Assembly (NCBI GenBank): GCA_029204225.1
Contig: CM055104.1
Span: 51,053,457 to 51,117,456 of the forward strand
DNA length: 64,000 bases
Direction of reading: 5' to 3'
Source of the DNA: Diphasiastrum complanatum
Lineage: Eukaryota > Streptophyta > Lycopodiopsida > Lycopodiales > Lycopodiaceae
Shown piece after piece: positions 24,548-38,264 of this stretch. The notes below the pieces were generated by a model. The model was not told the origin of the DNA, did no database searches, and saw only the letters and a program-made list of their open reading frames with translations. The first letter of the stretch is position 1. Every line of letters starts with the position of its first letter. Both the position numbers and the translations under genes were made by a program.

Positions 24548-24584
<37 letters not shown>
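24548..24584 (+). repeat. Short (GA)n array
   Basis: About 18 GA units surrounded by GAGAACCGTGAG-type units on both sides (24,430-24,680). Confidence 0.9.
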
Positions 24585-24587
<3 letters not shown>

Positions 24588-24705
24588 GAGCATCGTGAGA
24601 ATCGTGAGCGAGAGAGAGGGAGAACCATGAGTGAGAGAGAGGAACCGTGAGAACCGTTGAGAGAGATGAACCGTGAGAGAAACCATTGTTGTAGCATCGT
24701 TAAAC

Positions 24706-24844
<139 letters not shown>

Positions 24845-25202
24845 CCTATGCGGCCTAAATGCTCTGAACGAAGTGAATGAACCTCAACCCACCATAAAGT
24901 CTTGCTTACGGTCTGAACGAATCGCAAACTGGATGCAAGGGTCTCGCCTATCTATGGCTACATACGGTCTCTCACTCTCTCTCTCTCTCTCTCTCTGTCT
25001 CACATTATCTACACATTGCACGAAGCACACTGCTTGAAAGAACAATTTGAACAATCCATGGAGATTATTGAATAGCAAGCAGGCTGGCTGGACCGCTCTC
25101 TCTCAGATTCTGCTGGATCGCTCTCTCTCAGAATCTCCCTCTCTCTCTCTCTCTCTTGCTAGCTCGATCTCTCTAGAGAGCTCTCTCTTTCTCACTCAGA
25201 TG

Positions 25203-25379
<177 letters not shown>

Positions 25380-25486
25380 TCATGGTTCTCACGGTCCCTA
25401 TGCGGCGTTAATGCTCTATCCTAAACTCTAAACCGCATGCAAGGGTCTCGCCTACGGCTACATACGGTCTGAACGAAGGAAACGAT

Positions 25487-26640
<1,154 letters not shown>

Positions 26641-27067
26641 TTATTCACTTTTCAAAATGTGATGAATTTCCTTATGGTACTAAACCAGTGTAAATGCCTT
26701 ACCTTGCTAAACTTAGTAACATGGCCCCTAAGAAGTTTTCTTAAATTTTTTAGTCTTTTGGTGGGAAACTTGGTTTTCATCGAACGGCTATGATTAGTGC
26801 ACATTATAGGGATTCAATCTAACGATGCTTTAAGCACCTGGTGCACTAAGAGAAACTGAAATATCTATAACTACAAAGTCAACGATTGCGGTCACATATG
26901 AAGCACAACTCAACCGCATTGTATCGTGAGAGGAACTGTGAGAGGAACCATGTGAGAACCATTGAGAGAGAGGAACTGTGAGAGAGAGGAGCCGTGTGAG
27001 AACCATTGAGAGAGAGAAACCGTGAGAGAGAGCGTCCTCTCTCTCAGACGGTTCTCATGGTTCTCAC

Positions 27068-27194
<127 letters not shown>

Positions 27195-27274
27195 GGAGAG
27201 CATCATGAGAACCATGAGCGAGAGAGAGGGAGAATTGTGAACTATGAGAACCGTGAGAACGAGGAACCGTGAGA

Positions 27275-27401
<127 letters not shown>

Positions 27402-27542
27402 CATCATGAGAACCATGAGAGAAACCATGAGAGAGAGGAACAGTGAGAGAGAGAAACCATGTGAGAACTGTTGAGAGAGAGGAACCAAAGTTACAACATC
27501 ATTAAACCATCGTTCCTCTCTCTCAACGAGATGGTTCTCACG

Positions 27543-27960
<418 letters not shown>

Positions 27961-28020
27961 CTTTTTATTAACTCTGTCTTTAGTTAAATTAAGTAGTATC
28001 TTATTCTTCTCAATTTGCTC

Positions 28021-28520
28021 CTAATGTAAGTCTACAGAGTTTTGAATCTTTGACAATTCACAACTACTTAGATGCATTTCAGATAAATCCAAAATTGGCT
28101 TAGCAAATAAAGAATAAGCTTCATACTGCGAATATAAAATTTCCATTACATTAGCAAATGAACTCATCTCAGATGGATGTACATATTTGTCTCCAAATAA
28201 CATAACTATTTCTTTACCCTCCTCTAAAAAGAGAACATGCTTCTCAAAATCTATCTCAGGATGCTTATTAAATAACCACTCGTATCCTAGAATTATGTCC
28301 GTACGTGCTAAATCTAAAACATGGAAATCTATTAGCTCTCTATAATCTTGGATCCAAACTGGAAGACTTGGAATTTTAACACCTCATGTCTCCAACTCCG
28401 CACTTGAAGCTAGATATACCCGATATCTATGGTTACTGGATTCAATTTTCAAGCCGAGTTTTTGCACAAGACCAGAGTTAATGAAATTGGTCCTTCTAGC
28501 TTTTTTTTGGGATGGAAGTT
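28021..28520 (-). pseudogene. Gypsy protease-region fragment of the outer element
   Basis: On the minus strand: RTNFINSGLVQKLGLKIE, then VKIPSLPVWIQDYRELIDF and ARTDIILGYEWLFNKHPEID, matching the gypsy retropepsin blocks (NFI..LV..LGL; DIILG..WL). The catalytic DSG is not visible because the sequence breaks off where the inner element is inserted (28,527). A stop lies within the segment. Confidence 0.75.
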
Positions 28521-28527
28521 TCTTTTT

Positions 28528-28982
28528 TGTAGTGGGTTTCTTTCCTTGCTAACCTCAAACCAAGATCTAGTCAATCTAGCATCAAAGAGATGAAGTTAGC
28601 TGTCATGCATAGGTTCGTTCCCATGAGAGCGATAGTATAGTTCAGATCTCAACATGAATGGAGGATTCACATCTAACTCTAACATCCATTAACCCTACGA
28701 TCCATTAACACTACATCCATAACAAAGATAGCTTACTCTTTCTCTCTCATAAAAAGTATAATAACACACAATTCCAATAACAATTAGATCCAACAATTAG
28801 CAAAATCCAAAGAAAACATGAGAGATGGAGGAAAAGTGCGACATTGAAAGTCCCACAAAAAGGCCTAAAGTCCTTTTATTCAAATAACTATGTGATCATC
28901 AGGTTGGACTTACACACGCAAGGTGTCAAATCCCTCTCACTTACTAACTAGGGTTGCCTAGGGATCCGCAAACCCTCCAACA
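28528..28982 (-). repeat. 3' LTR of Athila/Tat-like element (455 bp, shortened)
   Basis: It matches the LTR at 38,265-39,099 end to end, but lacks one copy of a 103-bp duplicated unit, a CT-rich stretch of about 19 bp, about 244 bp that includes the TATA region (38,693-38,936 in the other copy), and about 14 bp near the end. Confidence 0.92.
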
Positions 28983-29000
28983 ATATCCCCCACCAAAATT
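28983..29000 (-). promoter_or_regulatory. Polypurine tract region of Athila/Tat-like element
   Basis: On the minus strand TTTTGGTGGGGGATAT directly precedes the TGTTGGAGG of the 3' LTR. Confidence 0.65.
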
Positions 29001-30050
29001 GGTGGCGGACCCACGACACCTGCGAGATGCAGTTTATTGGAGAATTTTATTAGCGTCACGCCGAATCTCTATTAAGTGGTACTGCACCTTCTCCATAAAG
29101 TCGAGATGTGCAGTATTGAAATCCAAATTATGTGGTAGAAAACAACGATGGGCTCTTGCAATCCACTTTGAAGTTGTCCATGACGTGAAGCGAGATTCTC
29201 AAGAGCCTCCCATCATTGCTGCACGGAAATATAAATGAGCAACCAGCAACTGATCTTTGATATTCTCCGAGGCCATCAGCTTATTTGAATCAAATGCCAG
29301 AGGAGGGAGGCAATTGTCCCATCTGCTTGCCACTGATGCCAACAGAGTTAGATCTTTTGCAAACATTGTCGATTGTCGCACCGTCAGATCTAGAGAGTGG
29401 ACATACTCTCGTTGGTATGCTTGCAAAGCCCGGTGAAAATCCACTGAAATTGTCTAGCTGTAGGGCTGATGGATGATTGGCCAATTGGGCGTATGGATGG
29501 TGATTTCGTCCATAGCCAATCCCAAATCTTTTCATTTATTCCTTCTCAGCATTGGCACATAATAGAGATCTACCCGCAATTGGCGAGGGCTGGCAACGTA
29601 ACTCCTGATTGATTCTAGAGTTCTCTTAAAAAATGATAATTCTCCATGCCGGCTGCTCTCCCAATGCAGGTATTTTGTCCAACTCTTTGTCGGCCTCTAT
29701 CTCGGAGGTCTTAAATTCAGAACCCAACCCCCACGCGAGGACTCATGCGGATATTGCTTTAAGAAATTCTGGATCTGGTCCTCGACACTGATGGGCCTTC
29801 TGAATAGAGGTGTGGTCCTTGATGAGGATGGACCTGCTTGCACTGCCGGTAAAATTGGCGGTTGGTCTTGTATTTCTGGAGCTCCCCACTGGTCCATGCC
29901 CGAATCTAGCCCTGTATCCATTGGTACTGTTCAAAAAGTACAAAAAGGACCAAGAGTGGATCCTAATTTGATCCTCAAGAGGGATTGGTTGTCAGATTAC
30001 TTGATCTATCAATCTACTTCAGATTAAGATCAATCTAGATCAATTCTAGA
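29001..30050 (-). other. 3' region of Athila/Tat-like element, decayed
   Basis: Short open pieces on the minus strand (29,697-29,921, MDTGLDSGMDQWGAPEIQD; 29,199-29,444, ALQAYQREYVHSLDL) suggest former coding sequence downstream of the extra frame, but no frame can be followed across stops. No family is recognised. Confidence 0.35.
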
Positions 30051-30690
30051 CACAAAATTCTAACAAGAACAATCATTAATTGAAGGTAAGTGTACTTTCT
30101 GGTTTCACACATGTGAAACATTGTCTGAGTACGGACTCCAACCTGAAAATTTAGTACACATTGATAGAACCTTAAAACAATCAAAACAAATATAGACAAA
30201 TGAAGAGAATCACTCAAAATTGCTTCCAAAACCAAGATTGGTGTCTCACAATGATTATGGCCAAACGTGGCTCTATATATACAATAAGTGGGAGCTCGTG
30301 GTACTGATCATCCCTCTGATCTCACATGTGTGAAGTTGTTTTGTCATATGATGATTCATCATGCAAAACTGACACTTGGACAAAACCTTCTATTTTGAGC
30401 ATTTTTGGTCCATTTTTCTTCTATATGGAGATCTACTTGGAAATCTTCTAGAAGTCAAAATTCACCTACTTCAGCTTATTCCACACATGTGAGCTATCCT
30501 CTACACATGTGATATGACATCTAACCAAAGGATGTGGCTCATGCAATCAATAGATTGATGCATATGCCTAGAAAACTAGTTTTTGGCCTTTTTAGCCACT
30601 AGAACTTGAAATCATATGTACAACCTATATGATTATGGTACATGACAAGTACACTATTTTTACATGTGGGAATAGGCTCCACACATGTGT
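30050..30690 (-). repeat. Possible solo LTR with CACATGTG palindromes
   Basis: This stretch interrupts the 3' region of the Athila/Tat-like element. On the minus strand it has a TATA-like TATATATAGAG (about 30,275) and six CACATGTG or close words (near 30,107, 30,323, 30,483, 30,503, 30,660 and 30,680). Composition and motifs recall the copia LTR at 832, but I cannot fix both ends. Confidence 0.35.
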
Positions 30691-30729
30691 GTTTATCTAT
30701 ATATACAAGATTATTGGCCTCTACCAAGC

Positions 30730-32454
30730 TTATTTTTGCATTTTTCACAGGTACATCCTCTTGACACGTAGGGGAGAATTGCGACATGATCGGTACGGGG
30801 ACTTGTGGTCCGGCTTCCAACACCTGAGTGACTGCTTTTTCATACGCGCTGATGGTTTCTTTAGCCTTTGCCAACTTGGTTGAAGCTACTTCTTTTAACC
30901 TGTCAAAGTGGCCTTGGAATCCTTGAAGGGCCACTTTGTACATTTCCACTTTCTTGAACAAATACGTGATCTACCTACAGTAGAGTCATGGAGTTGTTTG
31001 AATCCTCTTTCAGGGGATTGGAGTTCAAAGGGTGCAGGGCTCTGGGGCATTTCAAAAATTTCGGCAGCCCCAAAGGGGTCAAAATCATCAAACATATCCA
31101 TGAAATACTATGTGTTTGGTGAAGTGGCTTCAGTGTGCGGGGGTGAGGCGGCCTGGGTAGCTGTAATGGGAATGGTAGCTTCAATGGTCACGGATTGTCC
31201 TTGAGTGGAAGTAGAGGTGATGGAAGCAAAAGAGGGCCAAGGGAATTGGAAATTCAGTGCGAACAGCAGCAGGGGGTGGAAGCGCAACTGACTAGTGCCT
31301 AGTGCGACGTCATGACGCGAAAGGCGAGTCATGAATGACAATCTCGCTACGTGGACGATGACGACGACTATGGAAATTCGAGACCTGGTGAGATGACTCG
31401 CCGGTGCTTCTTCATAGACCAAAAGCACAGAATCCAGGTGGAAGCCATGGATTTTGTTTTCTAGGTGAGAGGCGGCTAGAAGAGACAACAAAGAGCCAAC
31501 AGTGAACTGTTGCTTTGTATTGCTCTTAAGAGCTCGTTTGAGCTCACCAGAAATAGTCTTGAACCAGTTATATGGTTCAAGAGGGGCTCTGGCTAACTTT
31601 GTATAGGACTCAACTATCCTATGGAGGATTTGTGAAGTGATGCAATCTTTCCTGAGGTTGTCAAACATCAAGAAGTTTTTCAGTAGCTGGGCAGCAGCGT
31701 GTATGGAAGGCTCAGTGATGGCATCAAGGAGGTATTCGTCATTAGTCCAATGCAAATCGTTGGTGAGGTTGATGTAAGGCTTGATGGCCTGTTTGGCCTG
31801 CTTATGATTGGGTAAGGCTTGTGTTCCAGACGTTATGCCTATGGCAGCAAGGGCGGCCTCAGTGACGCGCACCTTGTGTGTTGTTCCCTAAAAGGTGATA
31901 TAAAATCTCGATTTCTCTTCCTTCCATGTATTGAAGGCAAGAGTGATGAAATCCATGTTGATTTTTCCAGAAGAGGCTCTCTCATGAATACCCATCGCGA
32001 TAAGCAGAGGTTCCGCAAGGTTCATCCACTGAGTGACCATGCTTGTGCTAAGAAGGATCATGATGTCCATAGCAATTGGGACATCATGATGGATAGTATA
32101 ACGGGGAGACTGAGAAGTATCTGTGGAAGACATGATGATCATAAATGCAAAGCAAAACAAGCGAATGTATATCAGAAAGCAGTTAAAGAAATTTGGAAGG
32201 CTTTGGTCACGGGAAAAATTTGCAAGAGCTTTGCTAGCACAAGTGAGGAATGAATCGAATTCAGCCAACTTATAGGTAAATTTGGTGGGTCCATTACACT
32301 GAATACTAGTTGGCTGATCAGTTTTGAGCAAAAATTTGAAGGTATGTACAATAATGTGAAAATAGGCTATAAAAATCTCGGCAAAGGTTTCTGGGGATCT
32401 GAACCTATCAGGCGAATGTTTTCCAGGGCTGGCGAAGGATGAACCTTCGCCCAA
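30730..32454 (-). pseudogene. Extra reading frame downstream of integrase in the Athila/Tat-like element
   Basis: Frame 32,454 to 31,108 is one continuous frame except for a single TAG (about 31,889, ITF*GTTHK). It continues after a frameshift near 30,965 into a helical tail (MFKKVEMYKVALQGFQGHF, then ASTKLAKAKETISAYEKAV). Together these make about 570 codons. The N-terminal part contains INMDFITLAFNTWKEEKSRF; the middle has ALAAIGITSG and HAAAQLLKNFLMFDNLRK; then a Pro/Ser/Thr-rich stretch and an acidic DMFDDFDPFGAAEIFEM. The Athila and Tat lineages are known to carry an additional ORF here, sometimes called env-like. I see no signal peptide or clear transmembrane helix, so the role is open. 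Confidence 0.6.
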
Positions 32455-32939
32455 GAGGGTCCTTCACCCAAGTACTGTCATAAATGTATCATTTCACAAT
32501 CTGAGCCTATGGACAACCTAATTTTGACATTTTAAGATCATCTAGCAGGTCGACGAATGTTCATAATGAGGGTAAGGTGCTCGGTGAAGGTTCCCGAAAT
32601 TGCATATTATTGATCCTTCGCCTGACTCAGAATCTGGATTTTTCCTGATCAGAAACTTTCGCCCACTTCAAATTAGATAAATTAGAGTGGATGTATAGTC
32701 TGAGAGCCCAACAAAGGTTTCTGGTACTGTATAGGCCACATCTGACCGAAACAGTGATTTTCTAAGTCATTTTTCATGAAAAGACTGTCCTTCGTTTTTT
32801 CCATGCTGATGACTTTCTGACTTTTGCTCATCAGTCTTTTCTCAAAATTTTTTTTTACTGTCTTTTTCCAAAAAATTTGAACAATCAAATACTGAAACCA
32901 ACAAATTGAAAAACAAATAAAATTAAACAATCCTTGAGA

Positions 32940-34211
32940 TCGGGCTTGTTGAACTGGCAGAGCAGGCTGCCAAAACTTGCGTAATCGACTACCATTCATC
33001 GGAGTATCAAATCGTTTTCCATCCAAGTGCTCAATAATTACTGCGCCATAGTTCAAGATTTCCTTCACTTTATACGGGCCTTCACCAGTAAACTTCAATT
33101 TTCCCTTGATCAGCTTGGTTTTGTAAATCAATGCGAGATATCATGCTTTTAGATCTTTTTTGTGCAATCGACGATCGTGCCATGCCTTGTGACGGGCTTT
33201 CTTTGCAGCTAACGCATGAACTGTCATCAATCGGGTTTCACATAATTTGTGCAACGCTTCATAACGGAGTTGTAAAGACTTATCATCAAATCATTCCGTT
33301 GCTGCTATGTGTAATGATGAGATTAAAAATTCAATCGGCATGACAACATCTTGACCATAAACTAGTTGAAAAGGTGTTTGATTTGTACTATTTTTAGAAG
33401 CGATTCTGAATGCCCATAAAGCTGCATACAATTTATGTTCCCAATCAGACCGACTCGCTTCAACTGTCTTCGTCATAATTGTGCAGAGAATCTTATTGGA
33501 AGATTCAGCTCGGCCATTCCCTCTGGGATAGTAAGGAGTACTAAATCTCTGTATCACAAAAAAATCTTCCAGTAAGCACTTTATTGTTTGATTAACAAAG
33601 TGTGTACCCCGGTCACTGACAATCTTGATCGGACATCCAAATTTGATTATAATATTTTCATAGAGAAACTTGACCGTAGATTTTGCATCAGCAACTTTGA
33701 CACCTTTGGCTTCAACCCACTTGGTCATATAATCAGTTGCTATGAAAATGTATCTGGCCCACTTTTCAAACGATGCTTGCGATAAAATCGGATGCAAGGG
33801 TCCATAATTTTTTCGAGTAGGCCGTCGTGCTTGCTGGCAAACATCACATGTCTGAATAAAATTTTCTATGTCCTTATGAAGCATAGGCCACCAACATCCT
33901 GATTGCAAAAGTTTGTGAACAATAATATTTGTAGAGAAGTGTCCTCCGCCCATGCCATCATGTGAAAACATGATTAAATCTGGTACTTCATGTGGTAAAA
34001 CACATCTATGTAGAATATTGTCTGATCCACGATGATACAATTGTCCTGCAATCAATTGATAAGGTTGAGTCTTATGAATCAATTGTCTCTTCTGTACTTT
34101 TGTCAAAGAGTCATTCGGTTGTCCTAGCATCAGGTAATCAACAATATCCGCTGCCCACTCAGGTACTGCTTCGACATAGAACAATACAACATCTTGTAGT
34201 TCATCATCCAC
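32940..34211 (-). pseudogene. Gypsy integrase, nearly complete
   Basis: In order on the minus strand: the HHCC-type zinc module (FSHDGMGGGH, CDVCQQA), the catalytic core with IATDYMTKWVE (Asp), VSDRGTHFVNQ (Asp) and RGNGRAESSNK (Glu), TPFQLVYG, and the C-terminal GPY/F-like module GEGPYKVKEILNYGAV...GSRLRKF. Breaks: a stop at about 33,290 and one before YLALIYKTK (33,140). Catalytic residues are all present. In the living element it would insert the cDNA into chromatin. Confidence 0.92.
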
Positions 34212-34570
34212 TTCAGTGTTAACTGGTGCGGATTTGATTCACAAAACGTGATCGGCAAGATAATGTTGCTTGCCCTTTCGAACCACAATTCAAAAGTCAA
34301 ATTCAGTCAATAACAGTAACCATCTTGCAATATGTCCAGTATTGCATGTCTTGTTGACCAAGTAAAGTAACGGTTGATGATCCATATAAAATACAAAGTG
34401 CATTTCCATGAGGTAGTGACAAAATTTTTGCACCAAAAAAATCATGGCTAATGCCTCATGTTCTGTTATTCAATAATTCTTTTCCGGATATGTAAGTTGT
34501 CTGCTTGCAAATTGTATAGGATAATCCTTCTTATAGTCATCTGGTTGCGTCAAAACTGATCGTTGACACA
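34212..34570 (-). pseudogene. Gypsy RNase H fragment fused to protease remnant
   Basis: On the minus strand SVLTQPDDYKKDYPIQFASR, QLTYPEKNY, EHEALAMIFLVQKF and DHQPLLYLVNK are classic gypsy RNase H blocks, with stops at NY*ITE and DF*IV. It begins within about 20 bp of the protease frame end (34,550), leaving no room for an RT. The RT palm with its YVDD motif is deleted. Confidence 0.85.
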
Positions 34571-35179
34571 TATATCCTGCTGTACAATCAATCGTGCAAG
34601 AGCTTCATTCCAGTTGACAGTATCCGTTTGAGAATCGTAATGAACTCCCAAATTTTTCTCTGGACGGTCACAAGTCTGATCCGTTGTTGATGAATCATCA
34701 TCCTCTTTTTGAATCACTGGTCTGATAGTCCAAGTTGTAGGATCAACTTTGACTGCATGTTCACGATTTTCAAAAATGATTTTCCCGGTACCCCAGTTAT
34801 GAATTACTTGCGCAACTCGTAACCATGGGCATCCCAATAGGACTCGGTAGATATTCAGTGCTTCTGGTAAGTCCATCACTACGAAAGTAATGACGAACTG
34901 TACTCCCACAATTCTGACAAGTATATCTTCAACCATTCCTCGCGGACGAACTGTCGTTTGATCAGCTAGCTTAATAGCAAAAGTAGCAGGCTTGATCTTT
35001 GTAAGGCCCCATTTTGCACATAGTTTTGTAGAAATCAGATTAACTCTTGAACCGCCATCTATCACAGTTGCTTCCTTAGGAAATTGTCTATGTTGTATCG
35101 CAAGAGTGATATTCTTTTGTTCACTTTCCCAAGCAGCTCCGACATGGAGGACTTCATTAGATTCTTCAAATCGGCACAA
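34550..35179 (-). CDS. Gypsy aspartic protease
   Basis: The active-site block is ATVIDGGSRVNLIS, where the first position after Asp is Gly, as in Athila-like proteases. It is followed by KLADQTTVRPRGMVEDI and the flap-proximal VLLGCPWLR (family: ILGRPWL). The start is set by a frameshift relative to gag at about 35,180; sense continues across it (RSLLGATFLCRFEES). The C terminus ends at a stop created by the RT deletion junction. Confidence 0.85.
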   Translation of the reverse strand: MCRFEESNEVLHVGAAWESEQKNITLAIQHRQFPKEATVIDGGSRVNLISTKLCAKWGLTKIKPATFAIKLADQTTVRPRGMVEDILVRIVGVQFVITFVVMDLPEALNIYRVLLGCPWLRVAQVIHNWGTGKIIFENREHAVKVDPTTWTIRPVIQKEDDDSSTTDQTCDRPEKNLGVHYDSQTDTVNWNEALARLIVQQDICVNDQF

Positions 35180-35190
35180 AAAAGTGGCTC

Positions 35191-37071
35191 CTAATAGACT
35201 TCTGGTTTTACTTGAGTTAACTTTTGTGCTAAGACTTCTTTTGCTTTTGGCACCAACTTCAGGAACTCTCCTAATGAAATATTGATCTTGCTAGACAAAA
35301 TGTTCATGAGCAATTGTGTTTGCGGTGCGTTCGGTTCAGTCATCTTGAAGGGTTCTTCTTGATGATGCAATTGGTCATTCATATTTGTACGTGAATTTCT
35401 TGGTGGTTGCAATGGTGAAGAACGAACTTCTGTTGTTGCTTTAGCAGCTTTAAGCTCCTCTTCTTCTTGCAGATGTTTAATCCACTGCCTCATATCCTGG
35501 TATCTTCGTTTTTCTGCATGGAGATTTGGATAGACTCCAGATGCGGTTGGTATATCGTTCAATGGTATAGAATTAGTAGGTACTGGATCCGCTACTGGTT
35601 CTTTCTGCTTCTGTGCTCTGGTGGCCACCATCAAGGGTACACTTGATTTATTCTGAGCTACCGATCGTTGCTTGATTGTTATCAAATTTACAGGTGTTGT
35701 AGCTGGTGGTGGCTTTGGTCTTGCTGGACAGTCTTTATAGCAATGTCCATAACCACAATCTTGAAAGAATGGTACAAATTTCTCTTTATTTGGACATTCT
35801 GCAACTTTGTGATTTTTTCCACATGCAAAGCATCCAAGTGGTGCTCTGGTCCAATTTGTAGAGGCTTGTTGTTGTGCGGCAGCATAAATAGCATACTATT
35901 CTGAAAACCCACCTTCTTGATCATTACCATAGTTCCATTGCTCAGCACTTCCGTACGGTTCTGGTTCCATTAAATTGGCTAGAGGAGCAGAATGCTTTGG
36001 TGGGGCAGGGAAGGCTAAATGTTCTGGGTATCCAAGAGCAGATTGTCGAGGTCTAGCTGCTAGATTTCCTCCATATTGTGGTTCTCGATATCCCATTTGG
36101 ACATACCATTGCTGAATTATCTGAGGATTGAAGTTGCAAAAAGCAGTCTCATGATCAGGGGAATTATACAAACTGCAAACATTGATTTCCATTCGTTTTT
36201 TCAATTGAGGACACTCGTTTGCTATGTGATTTCCTGTACAAATAGAACACCAGACATTCTCCCTGATAAGAAAAGTCTTCGCAAACTTTTCATGTTCCTT
36301 GTTCACTTTTCCATGGAAATCTTCCAATGCTTTGATCTTCTCATCAAATTGCGACTGCAACTTTTCCACCTATTTCTGCTGGTTCTTCCCGAGTTTCTCA
36401 AACTCATTCAGCATCATTTCTGCAGTAGCGTTGGCATTTGTTGATGCAATAGTGGTGGATGTCATAGTGTCTATCTTGTTGTATAGGACAACATATTGAT
36501 ATTTGGCTCATCATCTGAATCTTCATCCTCCTCTCGAATTGCATCATCCATAGCATTTTGCAAGAGTGCATACTCATTATGGCGTTTTAGCTCACGCCTG
36601 ATCCGTTTAGGTAAACCTAACAAAAACCACATAATATGACATTTTTGTTAATCAGCTCAGGTTCGCACTCAGATCTGAGGCGTTTCACCCATTCAATGTA
36701 ATCTCGAACCATTTCTTGCTTTCCCATTTTAATTTTACTTAAAAGTAGAAAAAAGTCATCCATAAACTTCCGCGGTTTGAACTGTGTGATAAGGGCTCGT
36801 TTAACAACCTCCCAATCTATACGCTCAGTTTCATTTTGATTATAGTACCAATCTTGTGCTGCGTCTGTTAAAGCCCTAGAAAACAGCTGAAGTTTTATCT
36901 TAGGGATAAATCTTGCCATAGACTTCACAAGATTCAACATATGATCTGGATAAATCTAACTGGATCTGTTAATCCATTATATTTGGGTAGATCCAAATGG
37001 GGTGCTCTTCTGACAATAATTGGAGTGACTTCTTGAGGAGCACCTCCAAGAGCAGCTTCAGGGACAGCCAT
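35191..37071 (-). pseudogene. Gypsy gag with three zinc-knuckle regions
   Basis: Start at ATG 37,071 (MAVPEAALGG), then LDLPKYNGLTDPVRF and ALTDAAQDWYYNQ, the retrotransposon gag core (ALIxxAxxWY). Zinc motifs: WCSICTGNHIANECP (about 36,230), CFACGKNHKVAECP (about 35,830) and CGYGHCYKDCP. Frameshifts near 36,940 and stops near 36,370 and 35,890 break it. Gag forms the particle and binds RNA. Confidence 0.85.
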
Positions 37072-38242
37072 CTTTATAAATTTAGATCAAGCAGACAATG
37101 AGATTGGATCTAGATTTTTCAATCAAACACTATCTCAAATCAGATCTGCTAGATCTATTTCACTTTTCAAAAATCTGATTAAGATTTCAAAATTCAATCA
37201 ATCGATACTCTTAAAAAATGAAAAATTTCTCAAAATCCAAATCAGAATGTATCATATTTGATCCAAATTTTGACAGAGACTTGATCTGGAAAATCAGAAC
37301 CTAAAATAGTACTGGCGAAGATTGGCTCAATGAAAGTTCAGCAGTGCTCTTTTGGGAAAAAAAAAAAAACTCTTTGATCAACTTTTCTGACAATTTCTAG
37401 GACCTCTCAGATGAAAGATTTGACACATATAAAACTATGGAAAACCAGACGAAGGTTTTGGACACAAGAAAATACAGTTTCTATAGTTTGGCGAGGGTAA
37501 AAATCAAGATTTTTTATGATCTGAACAAGAAGAATCTTCGTCGAACTCAAAAATAGTATTTTACTATAAATAGAATAATCTGAAAACTCGACGAAGGTTT
37601 TGACAAAGGATCAAGAGTAATACTGGTATTTTTGCAAAAAAATGACTATTTTGACAAAAATATGACAATATGATAACTGATCTTCTGAAAACCCTTCTAT
37701 TTTTGGTATTATTTGCCAACCTGGCAGTAAATAGATTTAAATCACACCTATGCACAGTGAATCGGGCGAAGGTTCCCTTTTTGTATTTTTAGGGTTTTGG
37801 TGATTTTTTGGTGTTTTTTGATAGTTTTTCTGATGGTTCTGGAAATCTGCTAGGAATTAATTTTTGCCCTTCAAACTGAAGGTTCTGTGATCAAAACCGA
37901 AGGTGTCTTCAACTTGATGAAGGTTTTCTGAAAAAGGGCAAAATGTTATAAACTCCGATGACGCTTTTTGCCTCCTTTTGACCAAAATATGGTAGATTTG
38001 ACCGATTTTTGTTTTTTTTTCTGATATCTTAGATCCAAATGGATCTTAAGATTGGTGATCTGAATAGCTTTCCCTGTTTAACAATCAAATTAGATTCAAA
38101 CAAGCAAATCTACTCAAGTTAAGCAAAATCACTCCCAAACTAATCCTAAATGCAGGTCTTAACACTATTCATGCCACGACAAGATGCCTAATGCAAGATA
38201 ACCATCCAACAAACATGCTGTAAACTGAAAAATTGGCGTAGC
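37072..38242 (-). other. 5' leader of Athila/Tat-like element
   Basis: AT-rich 1.2-kb stretch between PBS and gag, with recurring TTCGACGAAG / CCTTCG-containing words but no frame worth calling. Confidence 0.5.
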
Positions 38243-38260
38243 TCCCCGGCAACGGCGCCA
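38243..38260 (-). promoter_or_regulatory. Primer-binding site, tRNA-Asp type
   Basis: On the minus strand TGGCGCCGTTGCCGGGGA, the standard primer site of Athila/Tat-type gypsy elements (complementary to the 3' end of tRNA-Asp, by memory of the family). Four bases (ATTT) separate it from the LTR end. Confidence 0.93.
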
Positions 38261-38264
38261 AAAT

